DNA of 64,000 nt. Source: Amycolatopsis jejuensis (GTDB lineage Bacteria > Actinomycetota > Actinomycetes > Mycobacteriales > Pseudonocardiaceae). The number at the start of each line of letters is the position of its first letter. Position 1 is the first letter of the stretch. The position numbers and the translations under genes were made by a program. Shown here piece by piece: positions 17,205 to 26,106 of this stretch. The notes beneath the pieces were generated by a model. The model saw only the letters and a list, made by a program, of their open reading frames with translations, was not told the DNA's origin and did no database searches. The DNA lies in the NCBI RefSeq assembly GCF_000717335.1, contig NZ_JNYZ01000026.1, forward strand, positions 49,887 to 113,886, in the 5' to 3' direction.

Positions 17205-17249
17205 GAAAACCCCTCCGACCAGCCGAAACGGCTCGCTCGAAGGGGTTCC
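17205..17249 (-). terminator. Rho-independent terminator of tRNA-Ala
   Basis: Read on the minus strand, AACCCCTTCGA... pairs with ...TCGGAGGGGTT, an inner pair flanks the GCCGTTTCGGC loop region, and the structure is followed by TTTT. It begins about 10 nt past the tRNA 3' end and is supplied by the element side of the junction. Confidence 0.7.
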
Positions 17250-17255
17250 CTGCGT

Positions 17256-17300
17256 TGTGGAGCTAAGGGGACTCGAACCCCTGACCCCCTCACTGCCAGT
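17256..17300. repeat. Right attachment site within tRNA-Ala
   Basis: Identical over 45 bp to 5490-5534. It covers the tRNA from the anticodon loop to the 3' end plus two flanking bases, the usual crossover segment for tyrosine integrases. The intact tRNA is rebuilt at this end. Confidence 0.9.
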
Positions 17301-17330
17301 GAGGTGCGCTACCAGCTGCGCCATAGCCCC
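17258..17330 (-). tRNA. tRNA-Ala (anticodon GGC)
   Basis: 73 nt. The acceptor stem GGGGCTA pairs with TAGCTCC (one G-T wobble), with discriminator A. The anticodon stem CCTCA/TGAGG encloses the loop CTGGCAG, giving anticodon GGC for alanine. The T arm contains GGTTCGAGTCC. The CCA end is not encoded (CAAC follows). It is intact and is the insertion target of the 5490-17300 element. Confidence 0.95.
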
Positions 17331-17660
17331 GAGGCGAAGGTGAACTCCGCATCTCGTACGGACGTACAGTACACCCCGCCTGCGGACCCTCCGGCGGGGG
17401 GTCCGTTGACTGTCACGCGCAGGATGAGCGATTGGTCGAGGTGAGCAGGTGAGATGCTCGCTACGGGTTGGTCGCGAGAACTTCGTGCAGGCAGACTGCC
17501 CTTTCTGACTTATTTTTAGCCGTGTATTGAACGTTGACGTGTCCGCCGTTACATTCCTCGGCGGTGTGGCACGGGAGTCCCATTCTCCTCGCTTGGTCTC
17601 GACGGGCGTTGGACTTGTCCCTTGCCTGCGGGGTGCCCGTGTTGTGGCGAAGGAGGTTCG

Positions 17661-19841
17661 ATGAGCTCTCGATTACGGAGAGTGTCGATCTTCCTGCTGT
17701 CCATGCTGGTGGCCTCCGCTGGATATCACCCGATGGCGCAAGCAGGAGTCGCGTCGGGGCGTGCGGGCTCCGGTTCGGGTACGCATGACGAGCCGTGTGT
17801 GGATTCGCTGGCAGTTGAGGGAGCCGACAAACTGGTACGGCCGTACACCTGCCGCGGAACAAACGCGCACAGTCGGGATTTCCGACTCACCCGCGAGGGC
17901 GATACGCGTCAGGCCACGCGTTTCGACTCGCTCCGCGCTCCGAAGGTCACGAGCTCCTCGCCCGGTCATCGCGGTTCGGCGCCGTCGCAGCTGCCCCTTT
18001 CCGGCCTCGACCAGCGCCAGCGAGCAAGCTCAACCGCTTCCGTTGCTTTCCCCTCCCCACGTCATGACGGCGAAATGTGTCCCGATGCACCAATCACCCA
18101 AGGCGGCCGACCGCAGCAGTACGCCTGTCACGGCACTGCCGCCCGATCATTCACACTGACTCCCGTGGGTGGCACTACTCCTCCGCCGCCGGGGCAGCCG
18201 GACCTGGGGCCGAACGTCGTCGTTTTCGATCCGTCGATGCCGGGTGCGAGCATCCAAAGCAGACTGGACGGGATCTTCGCCGGGCAGGAGAAGAACCAGT
18301 TCGGCAGCCAGCGTTACGCCCTGCTCTTCAAACCGGGCACGTACTCCAACGACGTGAACGTGGGCTTCTACACGCAGGTTCTCGGCTTGGGCAGTACGCC
18401 CGATGCGGTGACGATCAACGGCGCAGTGCATGTGGAGGCGGACTGGTTCCCGCCCCACAATGCGACCCAGAACTTCTGGCGTGGTGCGGAGAACCTTTCC
18501 GTGAACCCGGTCGGGGGCACGGATCGGTGGGCCGTTTCGCAAGCGAGCCCGTACCGCCGGATGCACGTCCGCGGCGACCTCCAGCTCGATGACGGCGGCT
18601 GGTCCAGCGGGGGCTGGATCGCCGATTCGAAAATCGACGGCCAGGTGCGCTCCGGCTCGCAGCAGCAGTGGATCTCGCGTGACTCGCAGTTCGGCGGTTG
18701 GAGCGGCTCCAACTGGAACATGGTCTTCGTCGGTGTCCACGGTGCGCCGGCGGGTACTTTCCCGAATCCGCCGTACACGACGGTCGATCAGGCACCGGTC
18801 GTGCGCGAGAAGCCGTATCTCCACGTGGACGAGTCCGGCGACTACCGTGTATTCGTACCCGCTCTGCGGACCAACACTTCCGGCGTCACTTGGGACCACG
18901 GCGACGCGCCGGGTACCTCGCTGCCGATCGAGCGGTTCTTCATCGTCAAGCCCGGCGCGACCGCGGCGGACATGAACACGGCTCTGGCGGCGGGCAAGAA
19001 CCTGCTGATCACCCCGGGCGTGTACCACCTCGACCAGACACTGCATGTGACCCGCCCCGACACGGTGGTGCTCGGGCTGGGGATCGCGACCCTGGTGCCG
19101 GACGGTGGAATCACCGCGATGACAGTGGACGACGTGGACGGGGTGAAGATCGCCGGCCTGCTCCTCGACGCCGGAACGACCTCGTCGGCCACACTCATGC
19201 AGGTGGGAACTCCCGGATCGGACGCAGACCACTCGGCGAATCCGACCTCGCTGCACGACGTCTTTTTCCGTGTCGGCGGCGCCGTTGCCGGCAAGGCGCG
19301 GACAAGCCTCGTCGTCAACAGCAACGACGTGATCGGTGACCACATGTGGATCTGGCGGGCCGACCACGCCGCCGACGACAGCTTCGTCGGGTGGGACGCC
19401 AACACGGCCGACACGGGCCTGGTGGTGAATGGCGACGACGTGACCACCTATGGGCTTTTCGTCGAACACTTCCAACGAACTCAGGTGGTCTGGAACGGCA
19501 ACGGCGGGCGTACGTACTTCTTTCAGAACGAGATGCCCTACGACGTCCCCGACCAGGCGAGCTGGATGGACGGCACAGCGGAGGGTTACTCCGCGTACCA
19601 GGTTGCTCCTGGGGTGACCAGCCACGAGGCATGGGGCCTTGGCAGTTACTGCTTCTTCGATATCAACCCGTCGGTCGCCAGCGCGCACGCCTTCGAGGCG
19701 CCGGTCACTCCGCACGTGCGATTCCACGACATGGTGACGGTTTCCCTCAACGACCGGGGCACCATCACGCACGTGATCAATGACAGTGGTGAGACGACCC
19801 CACCGGGTACGAAACCGGTGAACTTGGTGCGCTATCCGTAG
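17661..19841 (+). CDS. Secreted parallel beta-helix protein (commonly annotated adenylyl cyclase / GH55-like)
   Basis: 726 aa from ATG 17661, with GAAGGAGG upstream. A Sec signal peptide (RRVSIFLLSMLVASAGYHPMAQA) leads into a long linker holding two similar Cys-pair segments (CVDSLAVEGADKL..YTCRGTNA and CPDAPITQGGRPQQYACHGTAA), which look like a duplicated small module. From about 190 the sequence matches a family of large secreted proteins with beta-helix features: FDPSMPGASIQSRLD, FKPGTY, ITPGVYHLDQTLHVTRPDTVVLGLG, WNGNGGRTYFFQNE. Members are often mis-annotated as adenylyl cyclases and resemble GH55 glucanases. The substrate is unknown, with a cell-wall glycan plausible. A strong hairpin terminator follows. 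Confidence 0.8.
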   Translation: MSSRLRRVSIFLLSMLVASAGYHPMAQAGVASGRAGSGSGTHDEPCVDSLAVEGADKLVRPYTCRGTNAHSRDFRLTREGDTRQATRFDSLRAPKVTSSSPGHRGSAPSQLPLSGLDQRQRASSTASVAFPSPRHDGEMCPDAPITQGGRPQQYACHGTAARSFTLTPVGGTTPPPPGQPDLGPNVVVFDPSMPGASIQSRLDGIFAGQEKNQFGSQRYALLFKPGTYSNDVNVGFYTQVLGLGSTPDAVTINGAVHVEADWFPPHNATQNFWRGAENLSVNPVGGTDRWAVSQASPYRRMHVRGDLQLDDGGWSSGGWIADSKIDGQVRSGSQQQWISRDSQFGGWSGSNWNMVFVGVHGAPAGTFPNPPYTTVDQAPVVREKPYLHVDESGDYRVFVPALRTNTSGVTWDHGDAPGTSLPIERFFIVKPGATAADMNTALAAGKNLLITPGVYHLDQTLHVTRPDTVVLGLGIATLVPDGGITAMTVDDVDGVKIAGLLLDAGTTSSATLMQVGTPGSDADHSANPTSLHDVFFRVGGAVAGKARTSLVVNSNDVIGDHMWIWRADHAADDSFVGWDANTADTGLVVNGDDVTTYGLFVEHFQRTQVVWNGNGGRTYFFQNEMPYDVPDQASWMDGTAEGYSAYQVAPGVTSHEAWGLGSYCFFDINPSVASAHAFEAPVTPHVRFHDMVTVSLNDRGTITHVINDSGETTPPGTKPVNLVRYP

Positions 19842-19855
19842 CCGCCACCTGGACA

Positions 19856-19886
19856 ACCGGTGCCCGCCGTGGTGGCGGGCACCGGT
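19856..19886. terminator. Perfect 13-bp hairpin terminator
   Basis: ACCGGTGCCCGCC (19856-19868) and GGCGGGCACCGGT (19874-19886) pair perfectly around the loop GTGGT. It starts 15 nt after the beta-helix gene. There is no T run, as is common in high-GC actinobacteria. Confidence 0.75.
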
Positions 19887-19940
19887 CCCCGGCTCTGCTG
19901 GCTGCCCCGGCGACCGGGGCGAGGCCGTAGGCTGTCGCGT

Positions 19941-21593
19941 GTGAGCCAGCCGATCCTGATGACCGTCGACGACGATCCCGCCGTTTCGCGGTCGGTGGCG
20001 CGGGACTTGCGCCGCCGCTACGGCAAGGACTACCGGGTGATCCGGGCCGATTCGGGCGCCGACGCCCTCGACGCACTGCGCGAGATCAAGCTGCGCGGGG
20101 ACGCCGTCGCGGCGATCCTCGCCGACTACCGCATGCCGCACATGGACGGCATCGTCTTCCTGGAGAAGGCGATGGACCTTTTCCCCAACGCCCGGCGGGC
20201 TCTGCTGACCGCCTATGCCGACACCGACGCCGCGATCCAGGCGATCAACGTGGTCGACGTCGACCATTACCTGCTCAAGCCGTGGGACCCGCCCGAGGAG
20301 AAGCTGTACCCCGTCATCGACTCGCTCGTCGAGACCTGGCTCGCGGTCGGTGACCGTCCGGTGGAGGAGACGAAGCTGATCGGGCACCGGTACTCGGCGC
20401 CGTCGTTCCGCGTGCGCGACTTCCTCGCCCGCAACGCGGTGCCGTACCGGTGGTATTCGGTCGACGACGAGGAAGGCGGGCGCATTCTCCAGGCAGCCGC
20501 CGCTTGCGAGACCGACATCCCGGTGGTCGTCACGCCGGACGGCACGGTGCTGAAGCAGCCCTCGGGCAGCGAGATCGCCGACGCCGTGGGGCTTTCGACC
20601 CGGCCCGCGCAGGATTTCTACGATCTCGTGGTGATCGGTGGCGGACCGGCCGGGCTCGGCGCCGCGGTGTACGGAGCGTCCGAAGGCTTGCGCACCGTGC
20701 TCGTCGAAAGGAAGGCCACCGGCGGCCAGGCGGGAACCAGTTCGCGAATCGAGAACTACCTCGGATTCCCGGATGGCGTCTCCGGCGCGCAGCTCACCGA
20801 TCGCGCCCGGCGCCAGGCACAGAAATTCGGCGCCGAGGTCCTTACGGCGCGTGACGTCGTCGGCTTGGAACCGCGCGGATCCAGCCGCGTGGTCACGTTC
20901 GGCGACGGCTCCGAGATCGTGGCGCACTCCGTCATCCTCTCCAGCGGGGTCACTTACCGGGCGCTCGAAGCCGACGGCATCGAGGAACTGACCGGCAGGG
21001 GCGTCTATTACGGGTCTGCGGCGACCGAGGCGCCCGAATGCTCGAACGACCACGTGTACATCGTCGGCGGTGCGAACTCCGCCGGTCAGGCCGCGGTGTT
21101 CTTTGCGCGCTACGCCGCGGACGTGACACTGCTGGTTCGCGGTGCGTCGCTGGAAGCGTCGATGTCGCACTACCTCATCGAGCAGCTCGCCGGTATCGAC
21201 AACGTCCATGTACGCACGCACACCACGGTGGTCAAAGCACATGGGGCCGATCACCTCGAGGCCATCACGGTCTGCGAAGACGGCGTGACCGAGACACTCG
21301 ACACGGGGCACCTCTTCATCTTCATCGGAGCCGCTCCGCGTACGGAGTGGCTGGGGGCGGGCATCCTGCGGGACGCCCACGGATTCGTGCGTACCGGCCC
21401 GGACCTCGTCGAGGACGGACGCCGGCCGCCTGGCTGGAACCTGGACCGCGATCCGCACTACCTCGAATCGTCAGTGCCCGGCGTGTTCGTGGCCGGTGAT
21501 GTTCGGTCCCAGTCGGTGAAACGCGTGGCCTCCGCCGTCGGCGAGGGAGCCATGGCCGTGACCCTGGTCCACCGGTACCTGGAGGAACAGTGA
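19941..21593 (+). CDS. Receiver domain - glutaredoxin-like - thioredoxin-reductase-like fusion (FAD oxidoreductase)
   Basis: 550 aa from GTG 19941. Residues 3-125 are a response-regulator receiver: acidic pocket D10-D12, phospho-acceptor D62 (LADYRMP), T90 and K113 (LLKPW). About 144-222 resembles a glutaredoxin-type fold (VRDFLARNAVPYRWYSVD..). From 226 comes a thioredoxin-reductase-like flavoprotein: GGGPAG 233-238 for FAD, the GGQAGTSSRIENYLGFP segment, and a second GGANSAGQAA motif for NAD(P)H. The CxxC redox pair of true thioredoxin reductases is absent. It overlaps the following kinase gene by 4 nt, so phosphorylation of this receiver by that kinase is the obvious inference. Confidence 0.88.
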   Translation: MSQPILMTVDDDPAVSRSVARDLRRRYGKDYRVIRADSGADALDALREIKLRGDAVAAILADYRMPHMDGIVFLEKAMDLFPNARRALLTAYADTDAAIQAINVVDVDHYLLKPWDPPEEKLYPVIDSLVETWLAVGDRPVEETKLIGHRYSAPSFRVRDFLARNAVPYRWYSVDDEEGGRILQAAAACETDIPVVVTPDGTVLKQPSGSEIADAVGLSTRPAQDFYDLVVIGGGPAGLGAAVYGASEGLRTVLVERKATGGQAGTSSRIENYLGFPDGVSGAQLTDRARRQAQKFGAEVLTARDVVGLEPRGSSRVVTFGDGSEIVAHSVILSSGVTYRALEADGIEELTGRGVYYGSAATEAPECSNDHVYIVGGANSAGQAAVFFARYAADVTLLVRGASLEASMSHYLIEQLAGIDNVHVRTHTTVVKAHGADHLEAITVCEDGVTETLDTGHLFIFIGAAPRTEWLGAGILRDAHGFVRTGPDLVEDGRRPPGWNLDRDPHYLESSVPGVFVAGDVRSQSVKRVASAVGEGAMAVTLVHRYLEEQ

Positions 21594-23017
21594 CTCAGCC
21601 CGCTTTGCCGCGCGAGGAACTGCGCGGTCTGTTCCTGTTCGAGCACCTCTCCGATTCGCAGCTCGACTGGATCGAACAGCACGCTGTGCTGGAGGAGTTC
21701 AAGGCGGACACCGTGGTGATCCGCGAGGGGGACCCGGCGACCTGCTTCTACGTGCTGCTGGGCGGTGCCCTCCGGATGACTCGCGAGGTGGCCGGGGCCG
21801 AGGTCGAGATGAAGCGCTCCGACCAGCGCGGATCCTATTGCGGGGCAACGCAATTCCTGGCCTACCAGGACAGCGAGGCCACCTATGGTGCGTCCATCCA
21901 CGCGGTGAGCGACCTGACGTTTCTCACGCTCCCCGCCGCGGAGTTCTCTGTGCAATTCCGGCAATGGTTCCCGATGGCGGCGCACCTGCTCGAGGGCATG
22001 TATCTCGGCTGGCGCAACGCTGATGCGCTGGTTTCGTCGCGCCGTCGGCTCGTTGCGCTCGGCGAGCTGTCCGCCGGGCTGATGCACGAACTCAACAATC
22101 CCGCGGCGGCTGCTGTACGGGCGACTGCCGCGTTGCGGGAACGGGTCGGCGGCATGCGGCACAAGCTCGCGATCCTGGCGAAGAAGGACATCGACCCGGA
22201 TCTGCTCGAGCTGCTTCTCGACGTGCAGGAGCGACTGGTCAAGCAGGTCGGCGACGCACCCAAGCTCACCGCGATGCAGCAGTCCGACCGTGAAGACGAG
22301 ATCGGCGACTGGCTCGACGAGCATGGCATCGACCAAGGCTGGGACCTCGCCAGCATTTTCGTCGCCGCCGGGCTCACCACGGAGAATCTCGACCACGTTC
22401 TCGAGTCGGTGGGCGAAGGATTGCTCGACGGAGCCATCCGCTGGCTCGCCTATGCACTCGAGACCGAGATGCTGATGGGCGAAATCGAAGACTCGACGGC
22501 CCGCGTCTCCGCGCTTGTCGGCGCAGCGAAGCAGTACTCGCAGATGGACCGCGCACCACACCAGTTCATCGACGTCCACGAAGGGCTCGACTCCACCCTG
22601 GTGATGATGTCGGGCAAGCTCGGCGACGGAGTCCGTGTGGTCAAGGAGTACGACCGCTCGATCGACCGCATTCCCGCCTACGCCGCCGAGCTGAACCAGG
22701 TGTGGACCAACATCATCGACAATGCCGTCGGCGCGATGGGTGGCCATGGCACGTTGACGCTGCGGACCTGGCAGGTCGGCAAGCAGGTGCGAGTCGAGAT
22801 CGGGGACACCGGACCGGGTATTCCGGAAGAGGTGCGCCAGCGGATCTTCGAGCCGTTCTTCACCACCAAGGGCGTGGGCGAAGGCACCGGGCTGGGCCTG
22901 GACATTTCGTGGCGCATTGTCGTGGAGCGGCATTCCGGCGACATCAAGGTGACGTCGGAACCGGGCGACACCCGGTTCGAGGTCTGTCTTCCCGTGGAAG
23001 AGCAAGCGTCGCTCTGA
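21590..23017 (+). CDS. Soluble histidine kinase with N-terminal cyclic-nucleotide-binding-like domain
   Basis: 475 aa, GTG 21590 overlapping the previous stop. Residues about 12-130 form a cNMP-binding/Crp-like domain (FKADTVVIREGDPATCFYVLLGGALRM). A phospho-acceptor H166 lies in ELSAGLMHELNNPAAA. The C-terminal HATPase has the N box NQVWTNIIDNAVGAM, the D box IGDTGPGIPEEV, the F box IFEPFFTTK and the G box GTGLGLDIS. There is no membrane segment, so it senses a cytosolic signal. Its partner is encoded just upstream: a receiver fused to a redox flavoprotein. The canonical RGD-loop residues for cAMP are not obvious, so the ligand is uncertain. Confidence 0.9.
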   Translation: MTQPALPREELRGLFLFEHLSDSQLDWIEQHAVLEEFKADTVVIREGDPATCFYVLLGGALRMTREVAGAEVEMKRSDQRGSYCGATQFLAYQDSEATYGASIHAVSDLTFLTLPAAEFSVQFRQWFPMAAHLLEGMYLGWRNADALVSSRRRLVALGELSAGLMHELNNPAAAAVRATAALRERVGGMRHKLAILAKKDIDPDLLELLLDVQERLVKQVGDAPKLTAMQQSDREDEIGDWLDEHGIDQGWDLASIFVAAGLTTENLDHVLESVGEGLLDGAIRWLAYALETEMLMGEIEDSTARVSALVGAAKQYSQMDRAPHQFIDVHEGLDSTLVMMSGKLGDGVRVVKEYDRSIDRIPAYAAELNQVWTNIIDNAVGAMGGHGTLTLRTWQVGKQVRVEIGDTGPGIPEEVRQRIFEPFFTTKGVGEGTGLGLDISWRIVVERHSGDIKVTSEPGDTRFEVCLPVEEQASL

Positions 23018-23308
23018 ATGTGCGCTTGCCCGCGCGGGCACTGCGGATGGCCGGGTTCTTCGGAATCGGCGGATGGTGACTGTCATCGGTTTATCCCCTC
23101 GGAGCGGTTTGACGGCTCGCTTCCGAGGTTAGCCGACTGCGGCGACAGGTTTTTCGACGGTTTTCGAGTTTCCCTTGTGTACCAACGATTTTTGTGAAAT
23201 CCCCGATCGGGTGATGTTTTCGAACCCGTGTTCGAGCATGCTGGGTTGAGGTGGTGCTGCACCCATTCGTCGGGCCCGGAAGTCGGCCCGGTGGGTATCG
23301 CCGCCGGT

Positions 23309-24625
23309 TCAGGGGAGGGACCGTGTTCCAAATCCGGGAAGTGTCAACGTCATTGCTGCTGTCGTCAGCCAGTTCAGTATGTCCGGCAAGGGGATCCGGG
23401 CCAGCCGCCCGGGCCATTCGTCGGCTGCGATCGTCAGCCGGAGCTCGTTCTCGTCCGGCCGGATTCCGTTCAGGCGCAGGCCTTTCGGAAGGTCCGGAAG
23501 GGGAAGCACAATCGGCCGGACCCGCTTCGGTGCGCGCATCGTCCACCGTCCGATGTGGAGCTTCGCGGGAGTCAGTACCACCTCGGTCCCGTCGATTCCG
23601 GCGACCAGGGTCAGATGCCCCCAGTGCGGATGCTTTCGCCATCGCACATGGAACCCGTCTGCATGAGGTGTTGCGATCAAGTCCGGGCGTGCCGCGGCAA
23701 CCCGATCCCGAAGCACCTCGCCGTTCACTTCGATCTCGAGCCAGACTGAAGCTGGAATCACTGCTGGCGAAGGCAATCCGCGTAGCCGCACGTCCTTGGC
23801 GAGCACGGTCACGCGGCGCAGCGGAATCCGGTCCACGACTGGGTGCGCGTCTGTTCCGATGGTCGGCCCAGTTGTGCGCACAGGTTCGCGATCATTGCCG
23901 TGAAACCGCGCGACTCGCCGGGAAGTCGGTTGTGCTGGCTCGTGCGGTTCAGCGCTCGTTGCCGGAGATGTGCTCGCTGGCCTGGGTACTGCGTTTGCCT
24001 CCGGTGCGGTGGCTTGGAGATCGTGCTCCGCAGTGGAGTCGCCCGGTGGTGTGGTTTCGCCGCGTTCGCCAGGGTGTCCGATGGCTCGGCCGTCGGCCGG
24101 GTTCGGCTGCTCGGTCAGGTCGGGGGTCCGACGCTTCGTGCCCGGCGTTTTCCCTGCCTCACCAGGATCGGTTTGCTGCGGTGTGTCCGCTTGCCATTGA
24201 TTACCGGCAACAGCACCGGAAGCGGCCGCGGTGGTCGGGTCCGACTTTTCATCACGCGCGCTCGACGTTGTTGCGGCCCCTCCGGTACGAGGCTCATCAG
24301 GGTGGCCGACGGCCTGTTCCGCGGGCGCCGCCGACGTGGCCGGCGCCGGCCAGTCGACATCCTCGGCAACGATGCGGACATCGCCGAGGCGGCCGGTGGC
24401 CAGCCGGAGCGAATCCGCCGGGTAGTCCAGCTCGGTCAGGGTCAGACCCACCTCGTGGCCTTCCACCGTTGTCGTGAGGCGGCGGCCGACCAGCTGTTCG
24501 GTGATCGTGCGGGCGAGGGCTGCCGGAGTCGTGGGTACTGCGGGCATCAGCGCTCGTCCCGCGGCTGCCAGGCTCGACAACTCCGGCCAGGGCACCCAGG
24601 CATCGAACCATCGGCCTTCGCTCAT
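23309..24625 (-). CDS. Unknown actinobacterial protein with long disordered centre
   Basis: 438 aa from ATG 24625 (MSEGRWFDAWVPWPELSSL). Two folded parts are separated by a low-complexity stretch. The N-terminal about 95 aa (ITEQLVGRRLTTTVEGHEVGLTLTELDY) and the C-terminal about 190 aa (VVDRIPLRRVTVLAKDVRLRGL...DILNWLTTAAMTLTLPGFG) look like beta-rich domains that may bind lipid or polymer. The centre (about 95-245) is Ala/Thr/Pro/Glu-rich and probably disordered. There is no signal peptide or catalytic motif. It is transcribed divergently from the pentapeptide-repeat gene, with 209 nt between starts. Confidence 0.7.
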   Translation of the reverse strand: MSEGRWFDAWVPWPELSSLAAAGRALMPAVPTTPAALARTITEQLVGRRLTTTVEGHEVGLTLTELDYPADSLRLATGRLGDVRIVAEDVDWPAPATSAAPAEQAVGHPDEPRTGGAATTSSARDEKSDPTTAAASGAVAGNQWQADTPQQTDPGEAGKTPGTKRRTPDLTEQPNPADGRAIGHPGERGETTPPGDSTAEHDLQATAPEANAVPRPASTSPATSAEPHEPAQPTSRRVARFHGNDREPVRTTGPTIGTDAHPVVDRIPLRRVTVLAKDVRLRGLPSPAVIPASVWLEIEVNGEVLRDRVAAARPDLIATPHADGFHVRWRKHPHWGHLTLVAGIDGTEVVLTPAKLHIGRWTMRAPKRVRPIVLPLPDLPKGLRLNGIRPDENELRLTIAADEWPGRLARIPLPDILNWLTTAAMTLTLPGFGTRSLP

Positions 24626-24834
24626 CCGGCCATCGTATGGCGGTCCCGGGAAGACCGCTTCTCGCTGTGGCATGCGCCGCGTTGCGGAGGGGAAGAGATC
24701 GACGACGCAAAGCTGTCGAGCTGCAGGAGGTCTACCAGGCGAGGTCGGAGCCAACCTGGCCGGCGCGACCTGGATGTCGAGACGCCGAGTGTCCGGCATT
24801 CAGACCGGCTACCGATCGGAACTAAGGTTGGCGG

Positions 24835-25458
24835 ATGCCTGAAGACGACCCGGAGCCGGCTGACGTCGAGACGGTCGAGGAACGCGCCTATCGTCGGGAG
24901 GATTGGTACGGAGAGGAGTTCACGGCGCGGCGGTTCGTGCGCTGCGAGTTCCACGAGGTCGACCTCACCGAGGCGGTAACGCGTGGTGTCACGTTCCTGG
25001 ACTGCGTGTTCGGCAACGTGCAGTTCAACGCTTCACGACACACCGACTCGGCGTTCACCGGATGCACCTTCACCCGATGCAATCTGTTCGACACCGAGTT
25101 CACCGGATGCAAGCTCGTCGGCAGCCGTTTCGGCGAATGCGATCTGCGTCCGATGCGCATCACCGGCGGAGACTGGTCTTTCGTCGGACTGGCCGGCGCG
25201 GACCTGCGTGGGGTCACCTTCCAAGGGGTGCGGATGCGAGAGGCGGATCTCACCAAGGCGAACTGCGGTGGTGCGGTGTTCGCTGACGTCGATCTGTCCG
25301 CTGCGGAGCTGGAGGACATCGATCTCACCCGCGCTGAGCTGCGAGGGAGTGATCTGTCATCGCTTGACCCGACTCGTGCGTCGCTGGCCGGTGCGATCGT
25401 GTCGTCCGATCAGGCATCGGTACTTGTCACCTCGCTCGGACTGCAGGTACGCGGGTAG
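24835..25458 (+). CDS. Pentapeptide-repeat protein
   Basis: 207 aa. From about residue 30 onward there are consecutive A(D/N)LxX-type five-residue repeats: CEFHEVDLTEA, CVFGNVQFN, CTFTRCNLFD, CKLVGSRFGECDL, GADLRGVTF, READLTKANCGGAVFADVDLSAAELEDIDL. This builds a right-handed quadrilateral beta helix. Members of the family include DNA mimics that protect gyrase from quinolones (Qnr, MfpA) and many of unknown role. No Qnr-specific loops are seen, so the function stays open. It stands alone, upstream of the molybdopterin enzyme gene. Confidence 0.88.
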   Translation: MPEDDPEPADVETVEERAYRREDWYGEEFTARRFVRCEFHEVDLTEAVTRGVTFLDCVFGNVQFNASRHTDSAFTGCTFTRCNLFDTEFTGCKLVGSRFGECDLRPMRITGGDWSFVGLAGADLRGVTFQGVRMREADLTKANCGGAVFADVDLSAAELEDIDLTRAELRGSDLSSLDPTRASLAGAIVSSDQASVLVTSLGLQVRG

Positions 25459-25506
25459 CCTCGCGTCCTGGCGGCCGAGATGCCGTGTACATCCGGAGGG
25501 AGCGCG

Positions 25507-26106
25507 ATGGGAGTCGTCACACCTGGGTTCACCGGACGTGCACGTGGGGACAACCCGCGGTTGCCGCCGGGGCAGTATCTCACCGACGACTTCCCGGTCC
25601 TTTCGGCCGGGCCGACACCGCGGACAAGCACGGAGCGATGGGAGTTCGCTGTCGTCACTGAGCGAGGTGAACGCCGAACATGGTCGTGGCGGGAGTTCAT
25701 GGCGATGCCGAGCGACAAGGTCACGGTGGACATCCACTGCGTCACCCAATGGTCCAAACTGGACACTCGTTGGCGTGGAGTGCCGGTGGACGCCCTCGTC
25801 GGCGACCTCGACACTGCCGCTGACTATGTGATGGCCCATTCCGACGGCGGCTATACCACTAACCTTCCGCTCGCTGACCTGCTGGACGGTCAAGCGTGGA
25901 TCGCCTATGAGTACGGGGGCAAGCCGCTCACTCCGGAGCACGGCGGGCCTGCTCGCTTGCTGGTGCCACATCTGTATTTCTGGAAGTCAGCGAAGTGGGT
26001 GCGCGAACTGCGGCTCACCACCAAGGACGACCCGGGCTTTTGGGAAACGGCCGGCTACCACGACTACGGAGACCCATGGCGGGAACAGCGGTATCAGGGC
26101 GACTAG
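25507..26106 (+). CDS. Sulfite oxidase-like molybdopterin-dependent oxidoreductase
   Basis: 199 aa from ATG 25507, behind GGAGGGA. It matches the short, YedY-like members of the sulfite-oxidase family: PGFTGRARGDNPRLPPGQYLTDDFPVLSAGPTP near the start, the molybdenum-ligating Cys in DIHCVTQWSKLDTRWRGV, and HLYFWKSAKWVREL at the end. There is no twin-arginine signal, so it is probably cytoplasmic. The next gene, a flavin reductase, overlaps it by 31 nt and likely delivers electrons. The substrate is unknown; repair of oxidised sulfur compounds is one possibility by analogy to MsrP. Confidence 0.87.
   Translation: MGVVTPGFTGRARGDNPRLPPGQYLTDDFPVLSAGPTPRTSTERWEFAVVTERGERRTWSWREFMAMPSDKVTVDIHCVTQWSKLDTRWRGVPVDALVGDLDTAADYVMAHSDGGYTTNLPLADLLDGQAWIAYEYGGKPLTPEHGGPARLLVPHLYFWKSAKWVRELRLTTKDDPGFWETAGYHDYGDPWREQRYQGD

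Larger units (their letters stand above)
5490..17300. mobile_element. Integrated element in tRNA-Ala(GGC), about 11.8 kb, probably defective
   Basis: The element is bounded by the 45-bp repeats at 5490-5534 and 17256-17300 and lies on the 3' side of the tRNA, as expected for tyrosine-integrase insertion. The integrase is adjacent to the intact tRNA. No replication, relaxase, FtsK/Tra or capsid gene is visible. Cargo includes an Xre/ImmA pair, unknown proteins and an AAC(3)-like plus PaaK-like pair. It carries an IS630-type insertion sequence and an IS5 remnant. Decay is clear: integrase frameshift, broken helicase, truncated antiporter. Confidence 0.82.

Noticed and set aside
17256..17444. 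Protein reading containing GAKGTRTPDPLTAS
   Set aside because: This is a translation of the tRNA-Ala region, a well-known false protein segment.
18147..21458. 1103-codon antisense frame over the beta-helix and flavoprotein genes
   Set aside because: High-GC shadow; both plus-strand genes have full domain signatures.
24835..25458. Assignment of the pentapeptide protein as a quinolone-resistance (Qnr/MfpA) factor
   Set aside because: Pentapeptide repeats alone do not show gyrase protection; no Qnr-specific loops are visible.
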